Below, piece after piece: positions 1 to 8,928 of a stretch of 64,000 nt of DNA. The first letter of the stretch is position 1. The number at the start of each line of letters is the position of its first letter. The translations under genes were made by a program, and so were the position numbers. A model generated the notes under the pieces. That model was not told where the DNA came from and did not search any database. It saw only the letters and a program-made list of their open reading frames with translations. This stretch comes from Desulfobacteraceae bacterium (GTDB lineage Bacteria; Desulfobacterota; Desulfobacteria; Desulfobacterales; Desulfosarcinaceae): assembly GCA_013003715.1 (NCBI GenBank), contig JABDIN010000048.1:1-64000 (forward strand), given 5' to 3'.

Positions 1-142
1 ATCAAAGGATGGGGATCTTTGCTACCATTATTTAAGTTGGCGCTTTTTGACGGTTTAAACCCAACATCACCAGTCATTTGTTCATGCGGGCCAGGGGTCG
101 TTGATTTGCGCCAGACCATCATTTTTCCAGCGAGTGTTACTA

Positions 143-1186
143 ATGAAATTTTTACTGATACAATTCAGGCAGATCGGCGATGTGATACTCACGACGCCGA
201 TGATCCGGTTGCTTAAAGAACAGGTTGAAAATGCCAGGATAGATTTTTTGACGAACCAGGCCAATGTCTCTCTTTTGAATCAAAACCCGTTTCTGGACAA
301 TATTATAATTTATTCCAAAATAAAGGGGAATGTTGAATTCCTGAAGCTGTTGCGAAGCATCCGAAGCAATGGATATGATGCCGTCCTCGATTTTCAGGAC
401 ACCCCGCGTTCAACCTATTGTGCCGTATTTTGCGGTGCGAGGTATAAGGTGACCTACGATACCTCGTCCCGGCGGTTTTTCTACAATACCCTTGTGACTC
501 GAAAGGTCGGTTATGCCACCACCATCAGGTCCAGCCTGTTGACACCGTTTATTCCGGATATCGACACCAAAACAGATCCGCCGTTGCATCCTGAAATTTA
601 TTTTTCACAGGCGGATCAACGAAAAATTGAAGATCTTCTTCGAAGATATCAGATCCGACCGGATGATTTCATCGTCACCGTTTCACCCACTCATCGCCGG
701 CGTACCCGGCGATGGCCCCTTGACTTTTTTTATCAGGCCATCGAGCACCTCATCCGGACTTACAACGCCAAGGTAATTGTGACCTGGGGCCCGGGTGAAG
801 ATGAGTATATCAGGCAGCACCCGGAATTTTCCAATAATAACGATGCCAATCTGATCGTGGATGCGGAATTGAACCTGCTGGGTCTGACCGTATTGACGAG
901 TATGGTGAAACTACACATCGGGAATTGTTCGGCGCCGCATCATATAGCCACATCGCAGCATACGCCGACATATATTATTTTCGGCTCCACCAGCATGGGA
1001 TGGTGCTATCCGTCGGCAAATCATCATGGGATAAACCGGAATCTGGATTGCCAGCCATGCAATAAGAACGTGTGCATCTATGGTGATGCTATTCCGTGTT
1101 TGAAGGAGTTCCCTTTCAACGCAATCAAGGCTGACCTTGATCAATTTATCATTAGCAGGGTGTTGCCCGAATCGCTTCGACAATAA
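143..1186 (+). CDS. Glycosyltransferase family 9 (heptosyltransferase-like)
   Basis: A 347-residue protein of the GT9/heptosyltransferase family, which adds ADP-heptose (or related sugars) to the LPS inner core at the cytoplasmic face of the inner membrane. It opens with LLIQFRQIGDVILTTP, the usual N-terminal signature, has HIGNCSAPHHIATSQ near residue 257 in the nucleotide-sugar-binding half, and ends with a Cys cluster (DCQPC, VCIYG, PCLKEF) typical of many GT9 proteins. I chose ATG 143 because the sequence conserved in the family begins there; a longer reading frame from 101 adds 14 unlikely residues. The 142 bases before it show no recognisable gene. HldE and HldD in the same cluster would supply its donor. 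The exact acceptor cannot be told. Confidence 0.85.
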   Translation: MKFLLIQFRQIGDVILTTPMIRLLKEQVENARIDFLTNQANVSLLNQNPFLDNIIIYSKIKGNVEFLKLLRSIRSNGYDAVLDFQDTPRSTYCAVFCGARYKVTYDTSSRRFFYNTLVTRKVGYATTIRSSLLTPFIPDIDTKTDPPLHPEIYFSQADQRKIEDLLRRYQIRPDDFIVTVSPTHRRRTRRWPLDFFYQAIEHLIRTYNAKVIVTWGPGEDEYIRQHPEFSNNNDANLIVDAELNLLGLTVLTSMVKLHIGNCSAPHHIATSQHTPTYIIFGSTSMGWCYPSANHHGINRNLDCQPCNKNVCIYGDAIPCLKEFPFNAIKADLDQFIISRVLPESLRQ

Positions 1187-1364
1187 TAGCAGTACCCAGT
1201 ACGGTATATCTTCTAATCCGCAAGTGGTCTTATCAATTCGATTATGACATTCTTTCCCTTGGCCCGCCTGTAAAAAAATAGGCTTGCAAAAAGCGGTGGT
1301 TGCTGAAAATATACTGGATTTTAATTATAGTCTTCCCCCCTGAATTTTGCTCTTGGAGGCGTTA

Positions 1365-2402
1365 ATGAAAACCTTACTCATCATCGGCGGTGCCGGTTTC
1401 ACCGGAACCAATTTCGCAGACCACTATCTGAAGCAGGGCCACAAAGTTGTTGTTGTGGACAATTTATCCCGGAAGGGTTGCCTTGAAAACATCTCTTATC
1501 TTCAACAGCACACGAATTCCGCGGATCTGGACATTGTTATTTCCGATATCCTGAAACCGAATACCGCATTCGTGGCGGCCATCGAACAAGCCGATGCGGT
1601 GTTCCATTTTGCCGGTCAGGTGGCGGTGACCACCTCCGTTGCCAATCCCCGGGAAGATTTTGAAATAAATGCGTTGGGAACCTTTAACGTATTGGAAATG
1701 ATACGAAATTCCAAGGGAAACAAGCCCCCGTTGTTTTTTTCTTCCACCAACAAGGTGTACGGGGGCATGGAAGACATCAAGGTGGTTGAGCAGGCAGATC
1801 GATATGCCTATAAGGATTATCCGTTGGGTATCGCAGAAGACCGGCTTCTTGATTTTCATTCGCCATATGGGTGCTCCAAAGGGGCCGCGGATCAATACGT
1901 TCGGGATTATGCCCGGGTATACGGGTTGAAAACGGTCGTGTTCAGACAAAGCTGTATTTACGGATACCGGCAATTCGGGATCGAAGACCAGGGATGGGTG
2001 GCGTGGTTCACCATTGCCGCATTTCTCGGAAAACCGATCACGATTTATGGCGACGGCAAACAGGTCCGCGATGTGCTCTTTATTTCCGATCTGGTGAACG
2101 CCTATGACCTGGCGTTGCAAAACATCGATTCAATTTCGGGTGATATATTCAATATCGGCGGGGGACCGGCGAATACCATCTCACTGCTCAACCTGATCGA
2201 TTTTTTGAGCACCGAATTGCAGATCACTTTTGATATCTCTTACGACGATTGGCGCACCGGTGATCAACCCGTATATATCTCCGATATTCGGAAAGCAGGA
2301 CACCGGCTCGGCTGGACACCCAAAACCTCCTGGAACGAGGGGGTTCGAAAACTGGCACATTGGGTTGAATCCAATAAGGCAATGCTGGCCAAAATCTTTT
2401 AG
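1365..2402 (+). CDS. NAD-dependent nucleotide-sugar epimerase (CDP-paratose 2-epimerase-like)
   Basis: A 345-residue extended short-chain dehydrogenase/epimerase acting in the cytoplasm. The NAD-binding GGAGFTGTNF motif is at the N terminus, FSSTNKVYGG carries the catalytic Ser/Thr region, and SPYGCSKGAADQY holds the YxxxK pair. The STNKVYG string is typical of CDP-paratose 2-epimerase (tyvelose) relatives, but no CDP-sugar pathway partner is present in the window, so the substrate is uncertain. A good GGAGG ribosome-binding site at 1355-1359 sets the start at ATG 1365. It lies downstream of the family 9 transferase on the same strand and probably makes a sugar donor for the LPS or O-antigen region. 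Confidence 0.8.
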   Translation: MKTLLIIGGAGFTGTNFADHYLKQGHKVVVVDNLSRKGCLENISYLQQHTNSADLDIVISDILKPNTAFVAAIEQADAVFHFAGQVAVTTSVANPREDFEINALGTFNVLEMIRNSKGNKPPLFFSSTNKVYGGMEDIKVVEQADRYAYKDYPLGIAEDRLLDFHSPYGCSKGAADQYVRDYARVYGLKTVVFRQSCIYGYRQFGIEDQGWVAWFTIAAFLGKPITIYGDGKQVRDVLFISDLVNAYDLALQNIDSISGDIFNIGGGPANTISLLNLIDFLSTELQITFDISYDDWRTGDQPVYISDIRKAGHRLGWTPKTSWNEGVRKLAHWVESNKAMLAKIF

Positions 2403-2478
2403 ATACCTGTTCAGGTGGTGAGTGGTGGACCATGGGGACCATTATACTATTTCGGTCCCTTCGGCATTCCCAATGGTT

Positions 2479-3624
2479 TTAAGCCCGGCCGGAAATCCGG
2501 CGATATACCTTCATAGTGCCGGCCGCCATATTTTCGGGTGAAAACCGGGCGGCGTGTTCATATCCGCGTTCGATGCATTGCGCCCGCAATGCTTCATCCG
2601 TCACCAGTTTTTTTATGCCCGATGCGATCTCGTCCGTGGACGCCGGATCCACAAGCACGGCAGCATCACCACCGGCCTCCGGAAGGGACGAAATATTGGA
2701 TGTCAACACCGGTGTCCCCACTCTCAGGGATTCCAGCACCGGATATCCAAAACCTTCGAACAATGAGGGGTATGCCGTCATCCGGGCCAGTTGGTAGATA
2801 CCGGCCAGATCCCTGCCGAAAACCGGCCCGGCGAGACGTATTTTATCACTGTGCTTCAATTTTTGTATGCCGGAGATGATGTCATCATAGAACCAGCCCT
2901 TTGATCCGACGATAAGAAATTGGTAGTTATCCGGTATTTCTCCGGCGGACAGAAGTCTGTCAAAGGCCGTTGCCGTCTTGAGGATGTTTTTTCGCGGTTC
3001 AATCGTACCCACATAAAGTATGTATTCTTCCGGGAGCGTGTGGTGGTTCTTTAACGTGATCAGTTCTTTTTCCGGCAATGGTCGGAAATCTTCATCAAAT
3101 CCTGGATAGACAACGGTTATTTTATTGTCGTCGATGTTGAAATAATTCACGAGATCTGCTTTTGTGGCCATGGAAAAGCTGATGATATGATCCGCCCGCT
3201 CGGCGGATTTTCTGAAGGCGAACTGATAGTAGGCTCTATCCCATTTTTTGAAATATTGCGGATATCTCAGAAAAATCAAATCGAACATGGTGACGACCAT
3301 GGGTGTTTTGGCCGATACCGGCAGGACGTGGCTCGGACCATGAAAGAGGCTGAATTGTCCGCGATCGACAATTTTTGGCAGTTTACGAAATCGCCACAGA
3401 CCATTGCCAAGGTCACCGGGTAACCGGTATGCCGCCGTCTCTATATGCAATCCGGCGTGATCAGGTGCGTCAAACCGGACCTTCCCTTTGGGCCGGAACA
3501 GGGTGATCCGGATCTGCTCCCCATACCGGTCATCCATAAGGCCTTTAATCAGTGTGCGGCTGTATCGACCCAAGCCGGAGGTATTCATGAAGAAGCGTTT
3601 TCCGTCGATGGCGACATGTATCAT
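2479..3624 (-). CDS. Glycosyltransferase family 4 (GT-B)
   Basis: A 381-residue retaining GT-B glycosyltransferase, cytoplasmic and probably peripheral to the inner membrane. The N terminus MIHVAIDGKRFF followed by TSGLGRYSRTL is typical of mannosyltransferase-like GT4 enzymes, YVGTIEPRKN is the start of the C-terminal Rossmann domain, and EGFGYPVLESLRVGTPVL contains the E-x7-E nucleotide-sugar motif. The start is taken at 3624 rather than further upstream because the family similarity begins there. It faces the LPS-kinase-like gene across a 42-bp divergent spacer. Sugar specificity is not readable from the sequence. Confidence 0.85.
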   Translation of the reverse strand: MIHVAIDGKRFFMNTSGLGRYSRTLIKGLMDDRYGEQIRITLFRPKGKVRFDAPDHAGLHIETAAYRLPGDLGNGLWRFRKLPKIVDRGQFSLFHGPSHVLPVSAKTPMVVTMFDLIFLRYPQYFKKWDRAYYQFAFRKSAERADHIISFSMATKADLVNYFNIDDNKITVVYPGFDEDFRPLPEKELITLKNHHTLPEEYILYVGTIEPRKNILKTATAFDRLLSAGEIPDNYQFLIVGSKGWFYDDIISGIQKLKHSDKIRLAGPVFGRDLAGIYQLARMTAYPSLFEGFGYPVLESLRVGTPVLTSNISSLPEAGGDAAVLVDPASTDEIASGIKKLVTDEALRAQCIERGYEHAARFSPENMAAGTMKVYRRISGRA

Positions 3625-3666
3625 ACAAAAACCGTGTAATTGAAGTTCATATACCTGCAGGATTGA

Positions 3667-4557
3667 ATGATAAAAAATGACAAGTGTAATACACGGATAG
3701 CACCTTATATGCAACCGTGCCGGCATCAGCCGTTAAAAAGGACGCGGATTTGCGTGGGGGAGTATTCCGGATGGCAGTTCCACGGCGTTGACGACGAGGC
3801 GTTTTTTGAAGCATTAAAGGCGTTTATTGATAGTGGATTTGACCGGTCGGCGGCGGTTTCCCTGAGAACGACACGATCTGTTTTTCGTTTTCTGATCGGT
3901 AATAAAGAGATCTATGTCAAGCGCTATTTCATGAATACGATGAAACATCGCATTCAAACACTTTTCGGTTGCAATAAAGCGCAAAGATCGTGTCAAACCG
4001 CGAGCATACTCTTGGCAAAGGACGTTGCAACACCGCGTCCCATCTGTCTGTTGTGGCGCGGAGCCCAATATTTTTCAACCGAATATGTCCTGGTGTCCCA
4101 AGGCATTGCCGATAGTATATCGCTGCGCCGTTTTGTTCACGATCATCTTTTGTGCGAACATCCGGACCCCCGGATCAAAAGAAACCTGATCCATCGATTT
4201 GCCGCCTTCATGGCTCACATGCACCAGAGTGGGATCTACCATGGTGATTTCACCGCCAATAATATCCTGCTTTCCCCTGCATCAAATCCACTGGATTTTA
4301 AAATTTACCTGATTGACCTTGACGCCATCAGATCGGTTCACAGGATTTCGACCCGCCGGCGCGTGAAAAACCTGGACGAGATCGGACGAAACTTCATGGA
4401 TCTGGATAAACTCACCCTGCACGACCGCATGATATTTCTCAAGTATTACCTGCACCACTTTTGTGGTAAAAAGGCGGGGGTGCGCGGCCTGTTTCATACC
4501 GTCAGGAAAAGAACCCGCCATCGATTACAAAAGAATCGGAAAAACAGCGTAGGGTAG
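3667..4557 (+). CDS. LPS kinase-like protein (WaaP/KdkA/InaA fold)
   Basis: A 296-residue protein with the small-kinase fold used by LPS core heptose and Kdo kinases, which phosphorylate the inner core in the cytoplasm before export. The catalytic loop is visible as HGDFTANNILL near residue 192 (HxD-x4-N) and the metal-binding segment as YLIDLDAIRS near residue 217. VKRYF near residue 75 is a candidate for the ATP-binding lysine. A GCAGGA site upstream supports the start at 3667; ATG 3709 is an alternative. Its place among core glycosyltransferases supports a role in core phosphorylation, but the sugar acceptor is unknown. Confidence 0.7.
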   Translation: MIKNDKCNTRIAPYMQPCRHQPLKRTRICVGEYSGWQFHGVDDEAFFEALKAFIDSGFDRSAAVSLRTTRSVFRFLIGNKEIYVKRYFMNTMKHRIQTLFGCNKAQRSCQTASILLAKDVATPRPICLLWRGAQYFSTEYVLVSQGIADSISLRRFVHDHLLCEHPDPRIKRNLIHRFAAFMAHMHQSGIYHGDFTANNILLSPASNPLDFKIYLIDLDAIRSVHRISTRRRVKNLDEIGRNFMDLDKLTLHDRMIFLKYYLHHFCGKKAGVRGLFHTVRKRTRHRLQKNRKNSVG

Positions 4558-4594
4558 GGTGGTGAATTGACGGATCCCCGGTGGAAAATGTCCG

Positions 4595-5731
4595 TCATCC
4601 GTCATCATTGGGCACCACCGAATCGAAAACCGCCATATACTGCTGATAAAAAACAGGTTCCGAGTAGAGTTGGTTGTACAATTGTTTTGCCTTTCGGCCA
4701 TAAGCTGCAATGCGATCCGGAGATTCCACAAGATCGATGATTTTTGCCGCCAGTTCTGCCGCATCCCCGGGTGCGATCAACTCTCCGCATTCACCCGGTC
4801 TGATAATTTCCCCGATGGCATTGACACTTGTACCGATAACCGGCTTCCCCAGGAACATGAACTCCAACAACACCCGGCTGATGGTTTCCGACTCGATGGA
4901 TGTTATAATTCCGATATCCAACGCATTCATCAGATCGGCAACATCTTCGACCACCGGAAATAGTTTGAAATGTGATGCCAATCCCAATTCCTGAATCCTG
5001 TCGTGCAAGTCGTTGGTGGTAATATCTATTTCTTTTCCGGCCAGGACAAATTGAACATTTTCATGTTTTTCGAGAATGATGGAAGCGGCTTTGATGAGCG
5101 TAAACTGATCTTTCACCGCGCTGAAGCGGCCAACGAGTCCGATACGTATTTTTTGTGCATCAAGGCCATACTTGACCACGGTTTGCGCCGTGGATCTGCT
5201 CAGGGAAAAATGATTTTCATCCACACAGCCATAGATCACCCGGTTTTTATGTCCGGGTGATGAGAATATCGGTTTGTTTTGCTCAACTATATTCCGACAG
5301 GTCAGGATGGCCGCATCACAGACCCGGTATCGGAAGGCTGACCAAAAGTTCGCGGATATCGGTCGCTGATCACCCCGGGTGATCACTGTTTTGACGCCGG
5401 TGATCATTTTTGCCAATAAAGCGAAGGAATGGTCTTCAGACCGGTGAGAATTAATGATGTCTATTTTTTCATTTTTTATCAGTCCCAGCATTCTGAAAAA
5501 ACTCGGACCCAATGAGAATGGGTTCATTCCGTAGAATTGCAAGGGAACCACTTTCAGACCAAAGGCGCGGGCGATGCGGTACGCCGGATAGGTACGATTG
5601 CATCCGACCCAGACCAGATGCCCGTTCTTTTTAAGAATACGGGCGATGTTGACGGCATAAAATGCGGTGGCGTTCCACCACCGTACATTGATTAAAATCA
5701 ACACTCGAAATGCCGGGGATGCTGGTGTCAT
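4595..5731 (-). CDS. Glycosyltransferase family 4 (GT-B)
   Basis: A 378-residue GT4 glycosyltransferase. The N-terminal VLILINVRWWNATAFYAVNIA, cut here into a typical acceptor-domain opening, is followed by RIGLVGRFSAVKDQ at the start of the donor-binding domain. The E-x7-E region reads ETISRVLLEFMFLGKPVIGT, where the first Glu is shifted compared with the consensus. ATG 5731 has an AGGG site at suitable distance; in-frame ATGs at 5752 and 5803 are alternatives. It is divergent from the next GT4 gene at 5969, and the roughly 240-bp spacer presumably holds both promoters. The sugar and linkage are unknown. Confidence 0.8.
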   Translation of the reverse strand: MTPASPAFRVLILINVRWWNATAFYAVNIARILKKNGHLVWVGCNRTYPAYRIARAFGLKVVPLQFYGMNPFSLGPSFFRMLGLIKNEKIDIINSHRSEDHSFALLAKMITGVKTVITRGDQRPISANFWSAFRYRVCDAAILTCRNIVEQNKPIFSSPGHKNRVIYGCVDENHFSLSRSTAQTVVKYGLDAQKIRIGLVGRFSAVKDQFTLIKAASIILEKHENVQFVLAGKEIDITTNDLHDRIQELGLASHFKLFPVVEDVADLMNALDIGIITSIESETISRVLLEFMFLGKPVIGTSVNAIGEIIRPGECGELIAPGDAAELAAKIIDLVESPDRIAAYGRKAKQLYNQLYSEPVFYQQYMAVFDSVVPNDDG

Positions 5732-5968
5732 GTGATTGCCCTGATTTCTCATGGATGGCTTGCCATTGACTTTTTCTCTTCCCATGTTAGAACTGTTCCA
5801 CAATATATAGACCTTTCAAAAAGGTTTTTAGCTTATAGCTTATTTGTTGGACAGGAATTCATCTCTTGCTCCAAGTGACTGGAAATATGTAAATTAAGTT
5901 GCCGTATAGCGCAACTGAATTCTGGTGTTCCATAAACCCGATCGTTGATAGATTAATGCACCATCGTT

Positions 5969-7075
5969 ATGAATGACAAAAAAGTTCGCGTATTGCATAT
6001 TGATTCCGAGTACGGCTGGCGCGGCGGGCAGCAACAGGTCGTCTACCTGCTGGAGGCCATGTATAAAAACGGGTATTCCACCCGGCTTGTCTGCCAGCCC
6101 GGTTCGGAGTTGGCCGCCTATTGTTCAACGCAAACGCTTCCGCATGCAACGGTGAGGATGCGGGGTGAGATTGATATCTTTGCCGGTTACCGGATTGCCA
6201 GGCTATGCCGGAATCTCTCCATCAACGTGATTCATACCCATGCCGCCCATGCTCATGCCATAGGATTATGGGTCAAGTTGTTTTACCGGAACGCAAAATT
6301 AATTGTGACCCGGCGGGTTGATTTTTCCATCCGGAACAGTTTCTTCAGCCTCAGAAAATATACCATCCCATGGGTTGACCATATACTTTGCGTGTCGGCG
6401 AATATCAGAACGGTGCTGATAGCGGACGGGGTGGCGATGGATAAGCTTGATACCATTCATAGCGGAATTGATACCGGAAAATTCGATAACACTATTCTGC
6501 CGGTGGATTACAGAAGTTCAATGCGTATCGCCGCTGATCATTGTGTAATCGGCACCGTTGCGGCGATGGCGGATCATAAAGATTATCCGAGCTTGCTCAA
6601 GGCAGCGAAAATAGTGCTCGACAAAACAGAAGATACGACCTTTTGCGCGGTGGGAGACGGGCCTTTAATGGGGGAGGTCCGGCAATTGGCCGAAGAACTG
6701 AACCTGGGTTCGCGGTTCATTTTCACCGGGTATCGAAGTGATGTGGGCCACTTTTTCAAGTTGTTTGATATTTTCGTTCTGTCCTCCCATCTGGAAGGGT
6801 TGGGGACGTCCATCCTCGATGCCCAAGCCGCCGGATTGCCGGTGGTTGCCTGCCGTTCTGGTGGCATACCCGAGATCGTTGAAAATGAAACAAGCGGGCT
6901 TCTGGTGCCCAAAAAGGATCCCACTGCGTTGGCAGACGCAATATTGTCCCTGGTGCGCGATGAGAGCCGGCGCCGGGCACTGGGGAGTTCAGCTAAGAAA
7001 GCGGTTCAACGCTTTTCCATCCACAGGACGGTTAACAAGTATATGAAGGTGTATGACCGATTGTTAAATACCTGA
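5969..7075 (+). CDS. Glycosyltransferase family 4 (GT-B)
   Basis: A 368-residue GT4 enzyme of the LPS core type. The N terminus has YGWRGGQQQVVYLLEAM, the glycine-rich acceptor-side loop often seen in core glycosyltransferases. VGDGPLMGEVRQLAEEL and FTGYRSDV mark the donor domain, and SSHLEGLGTSILDAQAAGLP includes the E-x7-D/E nucleotide-sugar site. It converges on the family 2 transferase at 7094 with only 18 bp between their 3' ends. It probably extends the LPS core or outer core. Confidence 0.85.
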   Translation: MNDKKVRVLHIDSEYGWRGGQQQVVYLLEAMYKNGYSTRLVCQPGSELAAYCSTQTLPHATVRMRGEIDIFAGYRIARLCRNLSINVIHTHAAHAHAIGLWVKLFYRNAKLIVTRRVDFSIRNSFFSLRKYTIPWVDHILCVSANIRTVLIADGVAMDKLDTIHSGIDTGKFDNTILPVDYRSSMRIAADHCVIGTVAAMADHKDYPSLLKAAKIVLDKTEDTTFCAVGDGPLMGEVRQLAEELNLGSRFIFTGYRSDVGHFFKLFDIFVLSSHLEGLGTSILDAQAAGLPVVACRSGGIPEIVENETSGLLVPKKDPTALADAILSLVRDESRRRALGSSAKKAVQRFSIHRTVNKYMKVYDRLLNT

Positions 7076-7093
7076 TTCCGCCAACCGTAACGG

Positions 7094-7867
7094 TCAATCA
7101 TCTTCACTGATGATCTTTTCATTTTGAAGCCGCCGTAATTTGGCATACTTCAAAAAATTGGAAAACGCATTGACGGCGCTGATCACCATGCCATGAAATC
7201 CGTCCATGAAGCCCAACTTCAGCACATATGACCGGATAAATTTAAAAGGCGGGTGAAAAACCATGTGGTACCAGCGGCATTTTTTCCCGGCGGCATAGGC
7301 GAGGCGGGCCTTGATATCCGAATAGCGGTTGGCCAGCAGAATATGCTCGGAAATGCTGTTGAAGGCGTAGTGATGCAAATCACCTTTCAGTTGTCTTTTT
7401 GTAGCACCCGGCGCCGGTATGAAGCGATCGTGGGGATTGGTGCCGCCGAATTGTCCTTTACGGCGATCAAACAGCCGTAGTTTCCTGTCCGGGTACCAAT
7501 CCGTATGGGTGATCCATTTCCCACAATACCGCGTGCACCGGTTGAAATAGTAGGCATCGCGGTCCCAGTCATGTTTTACATTTAATATCGATTGTTTAAG
7601 TGGGTCGGAAATGGCCTCGTCGCCCTCGATGGATAAAATGTGATCATGGGCGGCTTGCGCCGTTGCCCAGTTTTTCTGTTCGATGAAACCGGTAAAGGCA
7701 TGCTGGCGGAAGTTAACCTTATACTTTCTGCAAATTGATTCCGTGTCATCCTTGGAGAACGAATCGACCACAACGATTTCATCGGCGACATCCCGGACGG
7801 ATTGCAGGCATCTTTCAATATTGTCCTCTTCATCGAGGGTGAGTATCACTGCCGAAATTTTAATCAT
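7094..7867 (-). CDS. Glycosyltransferase family 2 (WaaE/KdtX-like)
   Basis: A 257-residue inverting GT-A glycosyltransferase close in layout to WaaE/KdtX, which adds glucose to the first core heptose. The N terminus ISAVILTLDEEDNIERCL binds the nucleotide, VVVDSFSKDDT is the usual second motif, and LSIEGDEAIS replaces the more common DxDE metal-binding string. A C-terminal HPPFKFIRSYVLKLGFMDG block is also common in WaaE-type proteins. ATG 7867 overlaps the end of galE by 8 bp, and a GTG at 7876 is an alternative start. The two genes are probably translated together as the tail of the hldD-hldE-galE transcript. Confidence 0.8.
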   Translation of the reverse strand: MIKISAVILTLDEEDNIERCLQSVRDVADEIVVVDSFSKDDTESICRKYKVNFRQHAFTGFIEQKNWATAQAAHDHILSIEGDEAISDPLKQSILNVKHDWDRDAYYFNRCTRYCGKWITHTDWYPDRKLRLFDRRKGQFGGTNPHDRFIPAPGATKRQLKGDLHHYAFNSISEHILLANRYSDIKARLAYAAGKKCRWYHMVFHPPFKFIRSYVLKLGFMDGFHGMVISAVNAFSNFLKYAKLRRLQNEKIISEDD

Positions 7868-8870
7868 CGTCCGCACTGTTCCTATATGGTTTTAACCGCT
7901 GCTCCCACCGCCAGGCCGTGGAGATGATGGTGTTCAGATCACTGAATTTCGGTTCCCAGTTCAGCATCTGCTTTGCGCGATCCGCCGATGCGACCAGCAC
8001 CGGTGCATCACCTGGCCTGCGATTCCCGATAGACCTTGCAACGGGCCTGTTGCTGATGGATTCCGACATCCGGACAACTTCATTGACCGTGTACCCGTTG
8101 CCGGTTCCCAGATTGACGGTGATCGCGTCCTTGCGGTCCCGGATATAATCAAGGGCTTTTACATGCCCCGAAGCCAGATCCGTTACATGTACGAAATCCC
8201 TTATGCACGTGCCGTCCCCGGTGTCATAATCATCCCCGTGTATTTCCAATGCGGCGTTTTCCCCTGTGGCCACTTTGAGAATGGTGGGTATCAGATGCGT
8301 TTCCGGGTCATGGCATTCTCCGGTTTCCAGTTGCGGATCTGCACCGGCGGCATTGAAATAACGCAGAACGGCTGTGTGAAATTGGCCGGCGGCGTGGTAA
8401 TCCCGGAGAATGCGTTCCACCATCAGCTTGGACTCACCATATGGATTGATCGGTCGTAGGGGATGATTTTCCGTGATGGGGATTTGCTCGGGATCTCCGT
8501 AGGTCGCACAAGAGCTGGAAAAAATAAAATAGCGGATATCGTGCCGCCGAACGGTTTCGATCAGATTGATGCTGCCGGAAACATTGTTGTCATAATACAG
8601 ACCTGGTTTTTCCGTGGATTCGCCCACGTAGGCAAATGCGGCAAAGTGCATGACGGCGATGGGATGGTAGGTCCTGATGACCTCATCCAGACGATCCTTG
8701 TCCCGGATATCACCGACTTCCAACGGTCCCCATTTTACCGACCAATCGTGTCCCCGGGACAGATTGTCATAGGTAACCGGCAGGTAACCGGCTTCGGAAA
8801 CCGCTTTGCAGGTATGTGACCCCACATATCCGGCACCACCGGTGATCAATATGGTTTTTTCATGGTTCAC
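7860..8870 (-). CDS. galE: UDP-glucose 4-epimerase
   Basis: A 336-residue UDP-glucose/UDP-galactose 4-epimerase, the usual length. It has TGGAGYVGSHTC for NAD binding, VMHFAAFAYVGES, FSSSCATYGDP with the catalytic Ser, and NPYGESKLMVER with the YxxxK pair near residue 143. It makes UDP-galactose in the cytoplasm for LPS or capsule sugars. It sits between hldE and the family 2 transferase on the minus strand and overlaps the latter, so it is very likely in one operon with them. Confidence 0.93.
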   Translation of the reverse strand: MNHEKTILITGGAGYVGSHTCKAVSEAGYLPVTYDNLSRGHDWSVKWGPLEVGDIRDKDRLDEVIRTYHPIAVMHFAAFAYVGESTEKPGLYYDNNVSGSINLIETVRRHDIRYFIFSSSCATYGDPEQIPITENHPLRPINPYGESKLMVERILRDYHAAGQFHTAVLRYFNAAGADPQLETGECHDPETHLIPTILKVATGENAALEIHGDDYDTGDGTCIRDFVHVTDLASGHVKALDYIRDRKDAITVNLGTGNGYTVNEVVRMSESISNRPVARSIGNRRPGDAPVLVASADRAKQMLNWEPKFSDLNTIISTAWRWEQRLKPYRNSADDD

Positions 8871-8928
8871 GTCATGCTGCTCCGCCGCTTCATGGTCGTA
8901 AGCGGTGAGAATGGGATTTTCTTATCGA